Origin: Aquilaria yunnanensis
Taxonomy: Eukaryota > Streptophyta > Magnoliopsida > Malvales > Thymelaeaceae
Assembly (NCBI GenBank): GCA_039654915.1
Contig: CM077599.1
Coordinates: 21,761,501 to 21,825,500 of the forward strand
Direction of reading: 5' to 3'
DNA length: 64,000 nt
Shown here: positions 46,691 through 55,547 of the stretch, piece by piece
How positions within the stretch are numbered: position 1 is the first letter of the stretch
Layout of the letters: each line of letters begins with the position of its first letter
The notes under the pieces: model-generated
The model's input: only the letters and a program-made list of their open reading frames with translations
Database searches by the model: none
What the model was told of the DNA's origin: nothing
Program-made: the position numbers and the translations under genes

Positions 46691-47238
46691 TTTTGAGGCT
46701 AAAGAGCTTTCCTTAGGACCTCGAGCGAAATTTATATGAAAGCAATTGAAATTGGAATAATTTTCTTCGAAAGTGTGAATTTTCATAATAAGTGAGCGCA
46801 AAGAATTAGGCTTCGATAAAACGAGTGAATCTTGATGATGACAATAACACTGACAAATTATGTAAAGGGAACGGATGTTTGGAATCAATATTCAAGGTTC
46901 ATCTAATATTTCCTTCAGTAAATATAGATTCCCTTGTGAGATATGTCATCCAAATAAGGTTAAAGCTTAACTACCCCAAAATGTTATGCCTAGTAGACCT
47001 AATAGGATGCGTCTCAAGAGTAATAAAAATTACTCTTTACTCAGCCATTCCATCCTAAAGGCGTTGTCCTATGATTTTAATATCAGCATGGACGAAGCTA
47101 TATTATAAAAAAAGAAATTCCCTGAAAATAAAAACTGAAACGCGAAAGAAAATGCTGATAATAAAACTAAAGGACAAGAAAAACGGATCAGATCGCTTCT
47201 TTCTTCCCCAATACTTCAACAGGGTGAGTAGAGGACCA

Positions 47239-47868
47239 TTATGGGAGTGAACTGGTCGGGAAAGACTGTCGTGTCCAGTCTATCTGAATCATTGCTGGAT
47301 CTGGTTCAGGAACAAAAGCTTGCATTTTATCTAGCAATTCTTCAGCAGTTGTTGCGGATATTATGATTCGTCGTGCCACTTCAGGGATAAACTTCTGTTT
47401 CACAGCACGATTCATAAAAGATAATAGACCTGCGAAGAAATAGTTAACATTTAACAGCCCAATGGGTTTTTGATGCAAATTAAGTTGGGCCATGGAAGCA
47501 ATTTGGAAGACTTCTCCTAATGTGCCAAAGCCACCTGGTAGAACGATAAAAGCATCAGCATTAAAAAGCATTTGTAACAAGCGCTCTTGCAGATTTTTAA
47601 CCACTAGCTCTTCTCCAATCGTGCCCCCAGAAACCGATTTCAGAGATGCAGGGATAATACCCAGAACCTGGCTTCCTCCTAAAGATGCTGCTGATGCTAC
47701 ACCTCCCATTAATCCGACACTACCTCCTCCATAAACTAAATGTATTTTTCGCTCAGCTAATACTCTACCCAAATGGTTGGCTGCCTTTAAATACTCTTCA
47801 TCTTTTCCAGGAAAAGCCCCAGAAAATACACAAATACTTCGGGATTTACGAGTTGAGGTTTTTTCCAT
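47239..47868 (-). CDS. LOG-like cytokinin riboside 5'-monophosphate phosphoribohydrolase, retrotransposon cargo (element 2)
   Basis: Predicted 209 residues starting MEKTSTRK; the upstream open extension (to 47955) is not LOG-like and spans the TATA box. Motifs: YGGGSVGLMGG, NLQER, and PGGFGTLGE at 111-119. Its central-to-C-terminal part (KPIGLLNVNYFFAGLLSFM) is closer to what I recall of plant LOGs than the element 1 copy (KPIGILNDNNFFTGLIAFM), so element 2 probably keeps the more ancestral sequence. Intronless, in sense orientation, downstream of the small zinc-finger-like genes. Expected role: direct cytokinin activation in the cytosol; activity not shown. Confidence 0.88.
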   Translation of the reverse strand: MEKTSTRKSRSICVFSGAFPGKDEEYLKAANHLGRVLAERKIHLVYGGGSVGLMGGVASAASLGGSQVLGIIPASLKSVSGGTIGEELVVKNLQERLLQMLFNADAFIVLPGGFGTLGEVFQIASMAQLNLHQKPIGLLNVNYFFAGLLSFMNRAVKQKFIPEVARRIIISATTAEELLDKMQAFVPEPDPAMIQIDWTRQSFPTSSLP

Positions 47869-47900
47869 TCCTATCCTTACCCTTGTGAGAAAAGAGGATA

Positions 47901-47924
47901 TATTTATAGAGATGAAGAGATAAG
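47901..47924 (-). promoter_or_regulatory. TATA module upstream of LOG-like gene (element 2)
   Basis: The minus strand has ttatctcttcatctctataa then ata, same as element 1. It lies about 35-40 nt before the chosen ATG. Confidence 0.55.
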
Positions 47925-47949
47925 GCAATAATTTTATTTTCAAGAATGG

Positions 47950-48415
47950 AGACATTATTGCCAGCTATTCACAGTAGTCACGAGTATGACTCTGGTCAGG
48001 TATGGGTACACTATCGTTAAAAGAGGAGGAAAATTTTCAAAATAGCTGCTAGCATGTACAGTAGTCACTACTGTAGCTTACGTCAGGAGTAGGTACGTGA
48101 TTGTTGGAAGAGAAGGAAAATTTTAAAAAGTGGCAGCTATATACAGTAATCATAACTGTATCTCATGTCAGAAGTGGGTACATTATTGGGAGGATAATTT
48201 CAAAAGCGACAGCTAGCATGTACAGTAATCGTGACTTTGGTTCACGTCAGGAGTGAATACATTATTACCAAAAGGGGAGGAAAATTTCAAAAGCGACAGC
48301 TAGCGTGTACAGTAATCGTGACTTTGGTTCACGTCAGGAGTGGATACATTATTACCAAAAGGGGAGGAAAATTTCAAAAGCGACAGCTAGCACGTACAGT
48401 AATCGTGACTTTGAT
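47950..48415 (-). repeat. ~87-bp tandem repeats between LOG-like gene and gene A (element 2)
   Basis: About five units homologous to 21330-21890, with aaaatttcaaaagcgacagc and cacgtcaggagtg. One unit fewer than in element 1. Confidence 0.8.
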
Positions 48416-48461
48416 CCTCGTCTTCCACTGGCTTTGCGTCCAGTAATGGCTTCAATGCTTT

Positions 48462-49010
48462 CTATGAATCGGTGATTTGCATCTCATCTAGCTTTCTCAC
48501 AAACTGGCAAACAGGGTCGTTTAGGGTCAGATTCCCAAGACTGTAACGATCTCGTTCTTTTTGGAAAATTATCCATAATCCAACAACCTCAAATTGCACT
48601 ATTCCGCAAGAATGCGCTTCAAGAACCTCTCGAATATCTTCTAGAGATTCCTTACGCAAGCCATTCTTAATGAATCTTATTCTATCATTACGATTTCTGG
48701 TGATCACTCCTGGAGCACGACATTTATTGCCGCAAATCCACCATCCACAATTATGACAAACGCCTAGCCTCTTTGCTCTTCTTTTTTTGGCATAAGCGCT
48801 TTTACCAAAGCCGGGCATACGGGGAAAGAACGCTTCGGGAACTTCACCAGCTGAACGAACCTTAGCTTCAATTAGCCACCGCACATTATCAGGAATGCCT
48901 TTGTGCATAAATACTCTGAATCGTTCACATCTAGCTTGATAAATCTTTTTAAGAACATTTATTGGGAAGGAAGGAAAATACTTTCGTAGGGCGGAAAGAG
49001 AAGACTCCAT
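48462..49010 (-). CDS. Zinc-finger-like cargo protein A (element 2), 182 aa, intact
   Basis: Orthologue of 21915-22463; the start at 49010 (MESSLSALRKYFPSFP) was chosen by paralogue alignment over the Met five codons upstream. It retains YAKKRRAKRLGVC followed by CHNCGWWICGNKC (C-x2-C-x4-C-x3-C), FIKNGLRKESLEDI and LNDPVCQFVRKLD. It differs from the element 1 copy at roughly a dozen residues, many conservative (K/R, D/E, I/F), and Cys and basic residues do not change. It is probably a nucleic-acid-binding protein related in layout to carlavirus-type cysteine-rich proteins. Confidence 0.82.
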   Translation of the reverse strand: MESSLSALRKYFPSFPINVLKKIYQARCERFRVFMHKGIPDNVRWLIEAKVRSAGEVPEAFFPRMPGFGKSAYAKKRRAKRLGVCHNCGWWICGNKCRAPGVITRNRNDRIRFIKNGLRKESLEDIREVLEAHSCGIVQFEVVGLWIIFQKERDRYSLGNLTLNDPVCQFVRKLDEMQITDS

Positions 49011-49068
49011 TGATGAAGGAGGCAAAAAAAGAAATTAGTGATTGTAGGAAACGAAAATAACTAACACA

Positions 49069-49092
49069 TATTTATAGTGATGAAAGGGATAA
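49069..49092 (-). promoter_or_regulatory. TATA module upstream of gene A (element 2)
   Basis: The minus strand reads ttatccctttcatcactata then aata, identical to element 1. Confidence 0.6.
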
Positions 49093-49226
49093 TGCGTTAA
49101 TTACACTTACAGAAGCAAGTATATTATTGTCAAAAGAAAAGACAAATGACAGCTTATATGTACAGCAATCATGACTGTGGCTCTCATCTTCCACTGATTT
49201 ATATCTAGTAATGGCTTCAATGCCTT

Positions 49227-49775
49227 CTATGAGTCGAGGACTTGCTTCCTATCCAGTTTTCTTACAAGCTGGCAGACAGGGTCGTTTACAGTCACATTCC
49301 CAAGACTGTAACGGTCTCGTTCTTTATGGTAAGTCCTCCACAATTTGACAATTTGACCTTGCACTTTTCCACAAGAATGCGTTTCAAGAGTCTCTCGGAT
49401 ATCTTCCAGAGATTCCTTACGCAGGCCATTCTTAATGAATTTTCTTTTATCTTCACGATTTGTGGAGATGTATCCTAAAGAGCGACATTTAGTATTACAA
49501 TTCCATCGCCCACATTTATAACACACGCCTAGTCTCTTTGCTCTTCGCCTTTTGGCATAACGGCTTTTACCTAAACCGGGCATGCGGGGCATAAATGCAT
49601 CTGGAACTTCACCCGCCAGACGGACCTTAGCTTCAATTATCCACTGCACATTATCGGGAATGCCTTTGCGTGTAAAAACTCTGATTCTTTCACATCTAGC
49701 AAGGTAGATCTTTTTAAGGACTTTTATTGGAAGGGAAGGAAAGTATTTTCGCAGTGCTGAAAGAGTAGAATCCAT
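49227..49775 (-). CDS. Zinc-finger-like cargo protein B (element 2), 182 aa, intact
   Basis: Starts MDSTLSALRKYFPSLP; contains YAKRRRAKRLGVC and CYKCGRWNCNTKC, unchanged from element 1. Most differences between the two B copies fall in the last third (KLWRTYHKERDRY, NDPVCQLVRKLD). Same 765-bp start-to-start spacing to gene A as in element 1. Function as for gene A: inferred nucleic-acid binding. Confidence 0.82.
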   Translation of the reverse strand: MDSTLSALRKYFPSLPIKVLKKIYLARCERIRVFTRKGIPDNVQWIIEAKVRLAGEVPDAFMPRMPGLGKSRYAKRRRAKRLGVCYKCGRWNCNTKCRSLGYISTNREDKRKFIKNGLRKESLEDIRETLETHSCGKVQGQIVKLWRTYHKERDRYSLGNVTVNDPVCQLVRKLDRKQVLDS

Positions 49776-49854
49776 TGATGAGAGAAGAATTTGAGAGATG
49801 ATGGAAAGGAATTAGTTATTGAAGGAAACTTAGATAACCGACTGGAAGAACATG

Positions 49855-49878
49855 CATTTATAGCGATGAAATGGATAA
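49855..49878 (-). promoter_or_regulatory. TATA module upstream of gene B (element 2)
   Basis: The minus strand has ttatccatttcatcgctata then aatg. It differs from element 1 at two or three bases but keeps the TATA core. Confidence 0.55.
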
Positions 49879-50021
49879 TGTGTCGATTACACTTACGGGA
49901 GCAAATACATTATTAAAAGAAAAATGGAAAATTTTAAATATGATAAATTGTATGTACAGTGATTGTGACTGTGGCTCACATCTTCCACTGGTTTTACGTC
50001 CAGTAACGGGATTAATGGCTT

Positions 50022-50570
50022 CTATGAGTCGAGGATTTGCTTCCCATCCAGTTTTCTTACAAGCTGACAAATAGGGTCGTTTAACGTCAGATTCCCGGGA
50101 CTGTATCGTTCTCGTTCTTCATGAAAAATGCTCCACAAACCAAGTAGTTCACGTTGCACAGATCCACAAGAATGCGTCTCAAGAGTCAATTGGATATCAT
50201 CCAACGAGTCTTTACTCAAGCCATTCTTAATGAATCGTATTTTATCTTCTCGATTATCAGAGATCATCCCTAAAGAACGACATTTAGTATTACAAGTCCA
50301 CCGTCCACATTTATGGCAGACTTGTAACCTTTTCGCTCTTCGCTTTTTGGCATAAGAGCTTTTGCCTATACCAGGCATGTGAGACACAAATGCCTCTGGG
50401 ATTTCACCTGCTAGACGAACCTTGGCTTCGATTAACCACCGCACATCTTCAGGGATTCCTTTGTGCATCAGAACTCTTAATCGTTCACAGCGAACTTGGT
50501 AGATCTTTTTGAGGATGTTCATTGGGAGAGAAGGGAAATACTTTCGCAAGGCGGAAAAAGTAGGATCCAT
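50022..50570 (-). CDS. Zinc-finger-like cargo protein C (element 2), 182 aa, intact
   Basis: Starts MDPTFSALRKYFPSLP; basic patch YAKKRRAKRLQVC followed by CHKCGRWTCNTKC; tail LNDPICQLVRKLD. Where element 1 has a stop after residue 126, this copy reads Gln and continues to full length. Upstream sequence lacks the TATA module of A and B, so expression may rely on another start site or on the LTR transcript. It is the gene nearest the gag remnant. Confidence 0.82.
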   Translation of the reverse strand: MDPTFSALRKYFPSLPMNILKKIYQVRCERLRVLMHKGIPEDVRWLIEAKVRLAGEIPEAFVSHMPGIGKSSYAKKRRAKRLQVCHKCGRWTCNTKCRSLGMISDNREDKIRFIKNGLSKDSLDDIQLTLETHSCGSVQRELLGLWSIFHEERERYSPGNLTLNDPICQLVRKLDGKQILDS

Positions 50571-50729
50571 TTTCTAGGAGGAAGTAAAAGAAAGAAGGGG
50601 TGAAGGAATCAGTTATTATGGGCAACTGAGAGAACCGACTTGAGAGTCACGGAGTACCGTATCCGCCGTTTAACCGGAAAAGTAGATCCTACTTCATTTT
50701 GATAGATATTTTTTTTTTCCGTTGATCCA

Positions 50730-51075
50730 GTCCTCGATTATTGAATCCATTGTCCGCTTTTGACAAAGTTTCAACGACAATATTTCTTGATGTCTGCCTT
50801 ATCTTTGACCACAGCTATCTCTTATCTTGGATGCTGCTAAGCTGGCATCAATCCTATCCTTCCAGGTGTAGCCTCGATTATTGAATCAATTGCCAAGCTT
50901 TTGACAATATTGTCTACTTTATATTTTTTTTATATCTGCCTTATCCTTGGCTATAGCTATCTCTTATCTTGGATACTACTAACTGGCGTCAATCCTATCC
51001 TTCCAGGCGTAGCCTCGATTATTGAATCGGTAGCCAAGCTTTTGACAATATTGTCTACTTTATCCTTGAATTCCT
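50730..51075 (-). repeat. ~141-bp tandem repeats upstream of gene C (element 2)
   Basis: Counterpart of 24190-24590, with the same tatctcttatcttggat and tcctatccttccaggc cores. Confidence 0.7.
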
Positions 51076-52061
51076 AATGCGGGTTGGTCCCGCATATTAG
51101 CTGTGTATCCAGTGATAGATTGGTAAGAGCTGATGACATTGAGATCTAAGCTTATACTGCTGTAACTGTGCTGTGAATGTGATTCCCGTTTGGTCCTTGT
51201 TATGTAAAGGCTATGTATGCATGATATGAAATGCATGAATGCAAAGCATGTGTAATTGATGGTTCTTTTTTATTTTTATTTTTATTTTATTTTTTTATTT
51301 TTTATTTTTGGTGAATCTAGTTCTTCATGTCTTTGCTTTACTGGATCTTCTTTATGATTGCCTTCTTGGACTATCATTGAATCTCTTTATGCTTTCCAGC
51401 TTTTGTTCACTGCCTCAAAAGCCCAACTCTTTTCAAAATCCTCTTTCTTTGACTTGTTCTTTGAATTTTGGCCTCAATTTCTTTAAGGTTGGCCCACCTC
51501 ATAATTTATATCTCTTTCGAATACTCATCCTTTGTCATGGATTTGATACCATCAAAGGCTTTACTTTCAATGTCTGCTTTGCCCATTTTCTTGTGGCCAT
51601 GCCGACACTTGTTTACCCCCATGTTACAGTCCGAATGATTGCTCTTCCTTAGACTCAGGTTCTGATCCATAAGACTTGCCCCCTTGTCTATTGAGCTTCT
51701 TTCTTGGCAGTACTTTTCTTGCGCTTAGTAGAGACTACTTTGCCCCCTTGATTATGGTGTTTATGTGGAAAGAGATATCATCTCACCTTTGATTTAACAG
51801 AAGGTTGAGGATTTCTAGACCTTTGTGATGGCACTTGATCGTAAATTTCTCTTACAAGAACCACATCTTATTAAAGAAAGACTCAAGCTATCTCCTTACT
51901 TTTAAGTCTACATACATTAATGAATAATGGTTTGGCCTTAAAGAAAAACTTTCATCAATTTGCAAAGCTTGACAAAGTAATTTACGGTCTTTGTTTTTAA
52001 TTAAAATATCCTGTCATTCTTCCCCTTTCCAACTCGAAGACATAAACTGTGCAAGGCAATA
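51076..52061 (-). other. Noncoding spacer of element 2, no pol
   Basis: Homologous to 24591-25599. No retroviral enzyme motif in any frame. Confidence 0.6.
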
Positions 52062-52770
52062 AGGTAGAAACATGATTCACAAGGATAGCCTTTTAGCTGA
52101 ATGAGGATGATATCGAAAGGTAAATGTTAGGTGTGAGGAAAGTTAAGTTTGAATGTTTTTTTTTTTTTTTGTGGCAGTCTTTTAGCTGAATGAGAATAAT
52201 ATTAAGAGGTAAATATTAGGTCTGAGTAAAGTTAAGTTTGAGTGGTGTAAAAGAAGGGTATTTTAATATTACTCGTGAGCAGTATTAAATAAGGTAGAAA
52301 CATGATTCACAATGATAGTCTTTTGACTGAATGAAGATGTTAGGTCTGAGGAAAGTTAAATTTAAGTGGTGTGAAAGAATGGTCTTTTAATACTACTCGT
52401 GAGCAGTATTAAATAAGGTAGAAACATGATTCACAATGATAGTCTTTTAACTGAATGAGGATGTTAAGTCTGAGGAAAGTTAAATTTAAGTGGTGTGAAA
52501 GAATGGTCTTTTAATACTACTCGTGAGCAGTATTAAATAAGGTAGAAACATGTTTCACAATGATAGTCTTTTAGCTGAATGAGGATGATAAGTCTGAGGA
52601 AAGTTAAATTTAAGTGGTGTGAAAGAATGGTCTTTTAATACTACTCGTGAGCAGTATTAAATAAGGTAGAAACATGTTTCACAATGATAGTCTTTTAACT
52701 GAATAAGGATGATAAGTCTGAGGAAAGTTAAGTTTAAGTGGTTTGAAAGAAGGGTCTTTTAATGCTACTC
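52062..52770 (-). repeat. ~124-bp tandem repeats, element 2
   Basis: About six units with the palindrome aatactactcgtgagcagta-tt in most of them. Element 1 has fewer units. Confidence 0.85.
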
Positions 52771-54184
52771 GTGAGCAAATTTGATTATGGTGAAAAACTC
52801 AATAGTGATGACCTCAAACTTGCCACTCTTTCCAGAAAGTTAAACCTCATCTGTTGCCCCCCAACTATCGTGGTCTTTATGTATGCTTGGCTTGAGGGTT
52901 GCTTTTGTGTTCTAAACCGCCTTTGCAGGTTTTCAGTCTAGAATCCATAGCTCACTTTTTTCTTTTTTTTTCTTTTGCTCTAGTTTGAGCCCTTTTTCCT
53001 TTTTTTTTTTTGTTTTTTTTTTTGTTTTTTTTTGTTTCCCTTTTTTTTTTTGTGAGCTATGGTGATGACATACTTGATAACTCTCTTGAAGTGAGATGAC
53101 TCAAGTGGCCTTGCTTGCTCGTGCTTGTTCTCAGTCCTTTTTGGTTTTGAATTTTCCCTTGTTGTCTTTTGATGGAAGGGATGAATTTCTCTTTTCGGAG
53201 TTTGTGTTGCCAAAGAACTGAGAAAATAGCCTTCTTGAAGTGAAATGATTCAAGTGGCCTTAGCTGCTTGTGTTTGCTCTCAGTCTCTTTTTTTTTGTTT
53301 TGGATTTTCCCTTTAATGGCTTTTGATGGAAGGGATGTACTTCTTTCCTTTGTTGGAATTTGTGTTGCGGAAAACTGTGAATCTTTTTTTTTTTTTTGTA
53401 TTGAGCATTTGTGAGAATTGGGAGGCCACTGAAGTCATTTAATATGAGAGCTACCTTGTTTGGAAGCTAACCCCAGACTTCTTGCAAGGATGTTGATAAC
53501 CACTATGAATTCTTTTTTTTTTTTTAGAGTTGGGGTGCAACATATGAAATCCTTCTTACTAGATTTGACAGCACTTTCAAGATCGCCACTATTAAATCTC
53601 CCTTAACTTTTTATTTTCACCCACGAGTATTATCGTTTTCAAAGTAAAGTGTGATAACAATAATGGATAGTATAATGGAAATGAGTGAGAGATGGATGTA
53701 AAAACGGAATTTTTGGTAAGAAGTGGTAGAATATGTAGGTGTAATAATTGAATTTTTGGTAAAAATTGGTAGAATGTGTAGAATTAATAATGGGATTAAA
53801 AAGTGGTAGAATGCACACGCAACATCTTTTTGTTAGAGAACAAAAAGAATTACCGGTTGTCGAAAAGTAAAGTGTGATGGCTATAATGGATAGTATAATG
53901 GCAAAGAGTGTAAAAATGGAAAGTAGTAAAATGCACGCATTACATCTTTTTGTTGTACCAGAAAAAGAATAGCAGGTGTCCATTTAACAAAGACTACACC
54001 CTAGATTCTGGACTAAATCTAGGAGATTTTTACTATTAAATTACTTTTGCAAGCTTTCAAAGATACAAGTTTATTCAAAGGATTCCCTGTCATTCAAAAG
54101 TGTGTGCGGACTGTTAGGTCAGATCTGACTTAGAGCCCTTCCAAAATCAATGTAATTCCAGCTCAAAATCTTCACTTTCAATTA
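52771..54184 (-). other. T-rich spacer with remnant of the small hydrophobic ORF (element 2)
   Basis: Long T runs at 52950-53055 and 53285-53400. A sense-strand frame at 53639-53983 shares its first ~80 residues (MDTCYSFSGTTKRC start) with element 1 and then diverges by frameshift. No firm gene. Confidence 0.4.
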
Positions 54185-54483
54185 CCAATCACATCGAGCC
54201 TAGCAACTTGGACTCGACCAACTGTTGGACCTTGAGTTTCAATATGACAGAATTTTCAGTTACATTTGGGATTTGGGTCACACCAACTTGGAAGAGAAGG
54301 TCACTTGGTCTTTGCTACTATTGATATAGATGATAGCAGAATGCCTTCTTCAGCAAAGACTGTGATTAACTTTCCTTCAAAAATGAATTTCATTTTTTGG
54401 TGTAATGAGGAGAGAACTGCTCCGGCCATATTTTCTATCTTGGACTCTATATCTATGAGACGTCCTTCGGTTTGTTCTGCCAT
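54185..54483 (-). pseudogene. Gag remnant (element 2)
   Basis: The start MAEQTEGRLIDIESKIE matches the Gag N-terminus of element 1, but homology ends after about 20 residues and the frame stops at 54301. Only short further fragments align (for example near 54190-54250). Most of the Gag retained by element 1, including both Cys-His motifs, is deleted, so no functional Gag can be made. Confidence 0.75.
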
Positions 54484-55525
54484 TAATCTTATTTGGAGCC
54501 GAGCTGGATATCGGTGTTGATGGCCAATTTTACCGTTTCTAAAGTGAGATTCATTTTATTAAACTTTATGTGCAATTGATTGATGTGATGGATGTATGTA
54601 ATACAAAATGAGATTATGTTTTTATCAGACTTTGTATGCATGTATTTAATGTAATGGATGTGTGCAATACAAAATGAGATTATGTTTTATCAGACTTTGT
54701 ATGCACGTGATTGATGTAATGGATGCATGCAATACAAAATGAGATTATGTTTTTATCAGACTTTGTATGCACATGATTGATGTAATGGATGCATGCAATA
54801 AGTGAGTTTGATTATCAACTATCGTGGAACTTCGAGATTTCTAGTTGTCATTTAGAAAGATCAAAAGTTATTACAGTTTGGTGCGTGGTTTTGATGCATG
54901 ACGAAAAATTGTACAAAACAGAAGTATAACAAAAGAAAAATAAGGTTATTAACAAGTTAAATAGTAATTAACAACTCATGAAGTATTATGGATAAACAAG
55001 TTAAAACCATACGAAGAAAAGTGTAGAGTAACAACACAGCATAACAAGGATATGCTTATGGCGTTGGTAAAATGGTAGAAATTCTATGGTCAGTTCTATG
55101 GTTAAGTGGGAAGTTCTATATGCATAAGGTGGTTTATCAAAAAGGCAAGGGATAGTTCCCGAATCCCGTCACTAAATCATAGTGACGGCCCGATTCCTTA
55201 CCCTCTAGGGTTAATGTAAGGAATGGATTAATTCGAGTCGTAGCTTTTCGTGGGCCCATGCAGAGACTAACCGTCTCAGAAGGCAATACACTACTTTGCT
55301 ACTTTGAAACCGGTGAAGGCTTGGAGACCGTGGCCTCACAAGGACAGCAACACCAATTCCGCTTAGAAAGAATCGTGTTTGATTTAAGGAAGCTCGGGTA
55401 TAGAGCTTCATTTTGTGAATGCATTATGCATGATTACTTAAGTAAATATAATATATAAATCCACATAAAAAGAAGCAAAGCAAAACAAAACAAATCAAGT
55501 TTTAGGCTCGACTCACTAACCGGAG
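54484..55525 (-). other. 5' leader of element 2
   Basis: Homologous to 28657-29606, with about four tandem copies of a ~65-bp unit containing gagattatgttt and atcagactttgtatgca (54600-54800), more than element 1. It includes the hairpin at 55166-55188. Confidence 0.6.
55166..55188 (-). other. Leader stem-loop (element 2)
   Basis: ccgtcacta-aatca-tagtgacgg: perfect 9-bp arms with a 5-nt loop, in the same place as the one-mismatch version in element 1. Confidence 0.5.
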
Positions 55526-55544
55526 GTCCCCAGCGGAGTCGCCA
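55526..55544 (-). other. Primer-binding site of element 2, tRNA-Arg type
   Basis: The minus strand reads tggcgactccgctggggac, identical to element 1, three bases from the LTR. Confidence 0.75.
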
Positions 55545-55547
55545 AGC

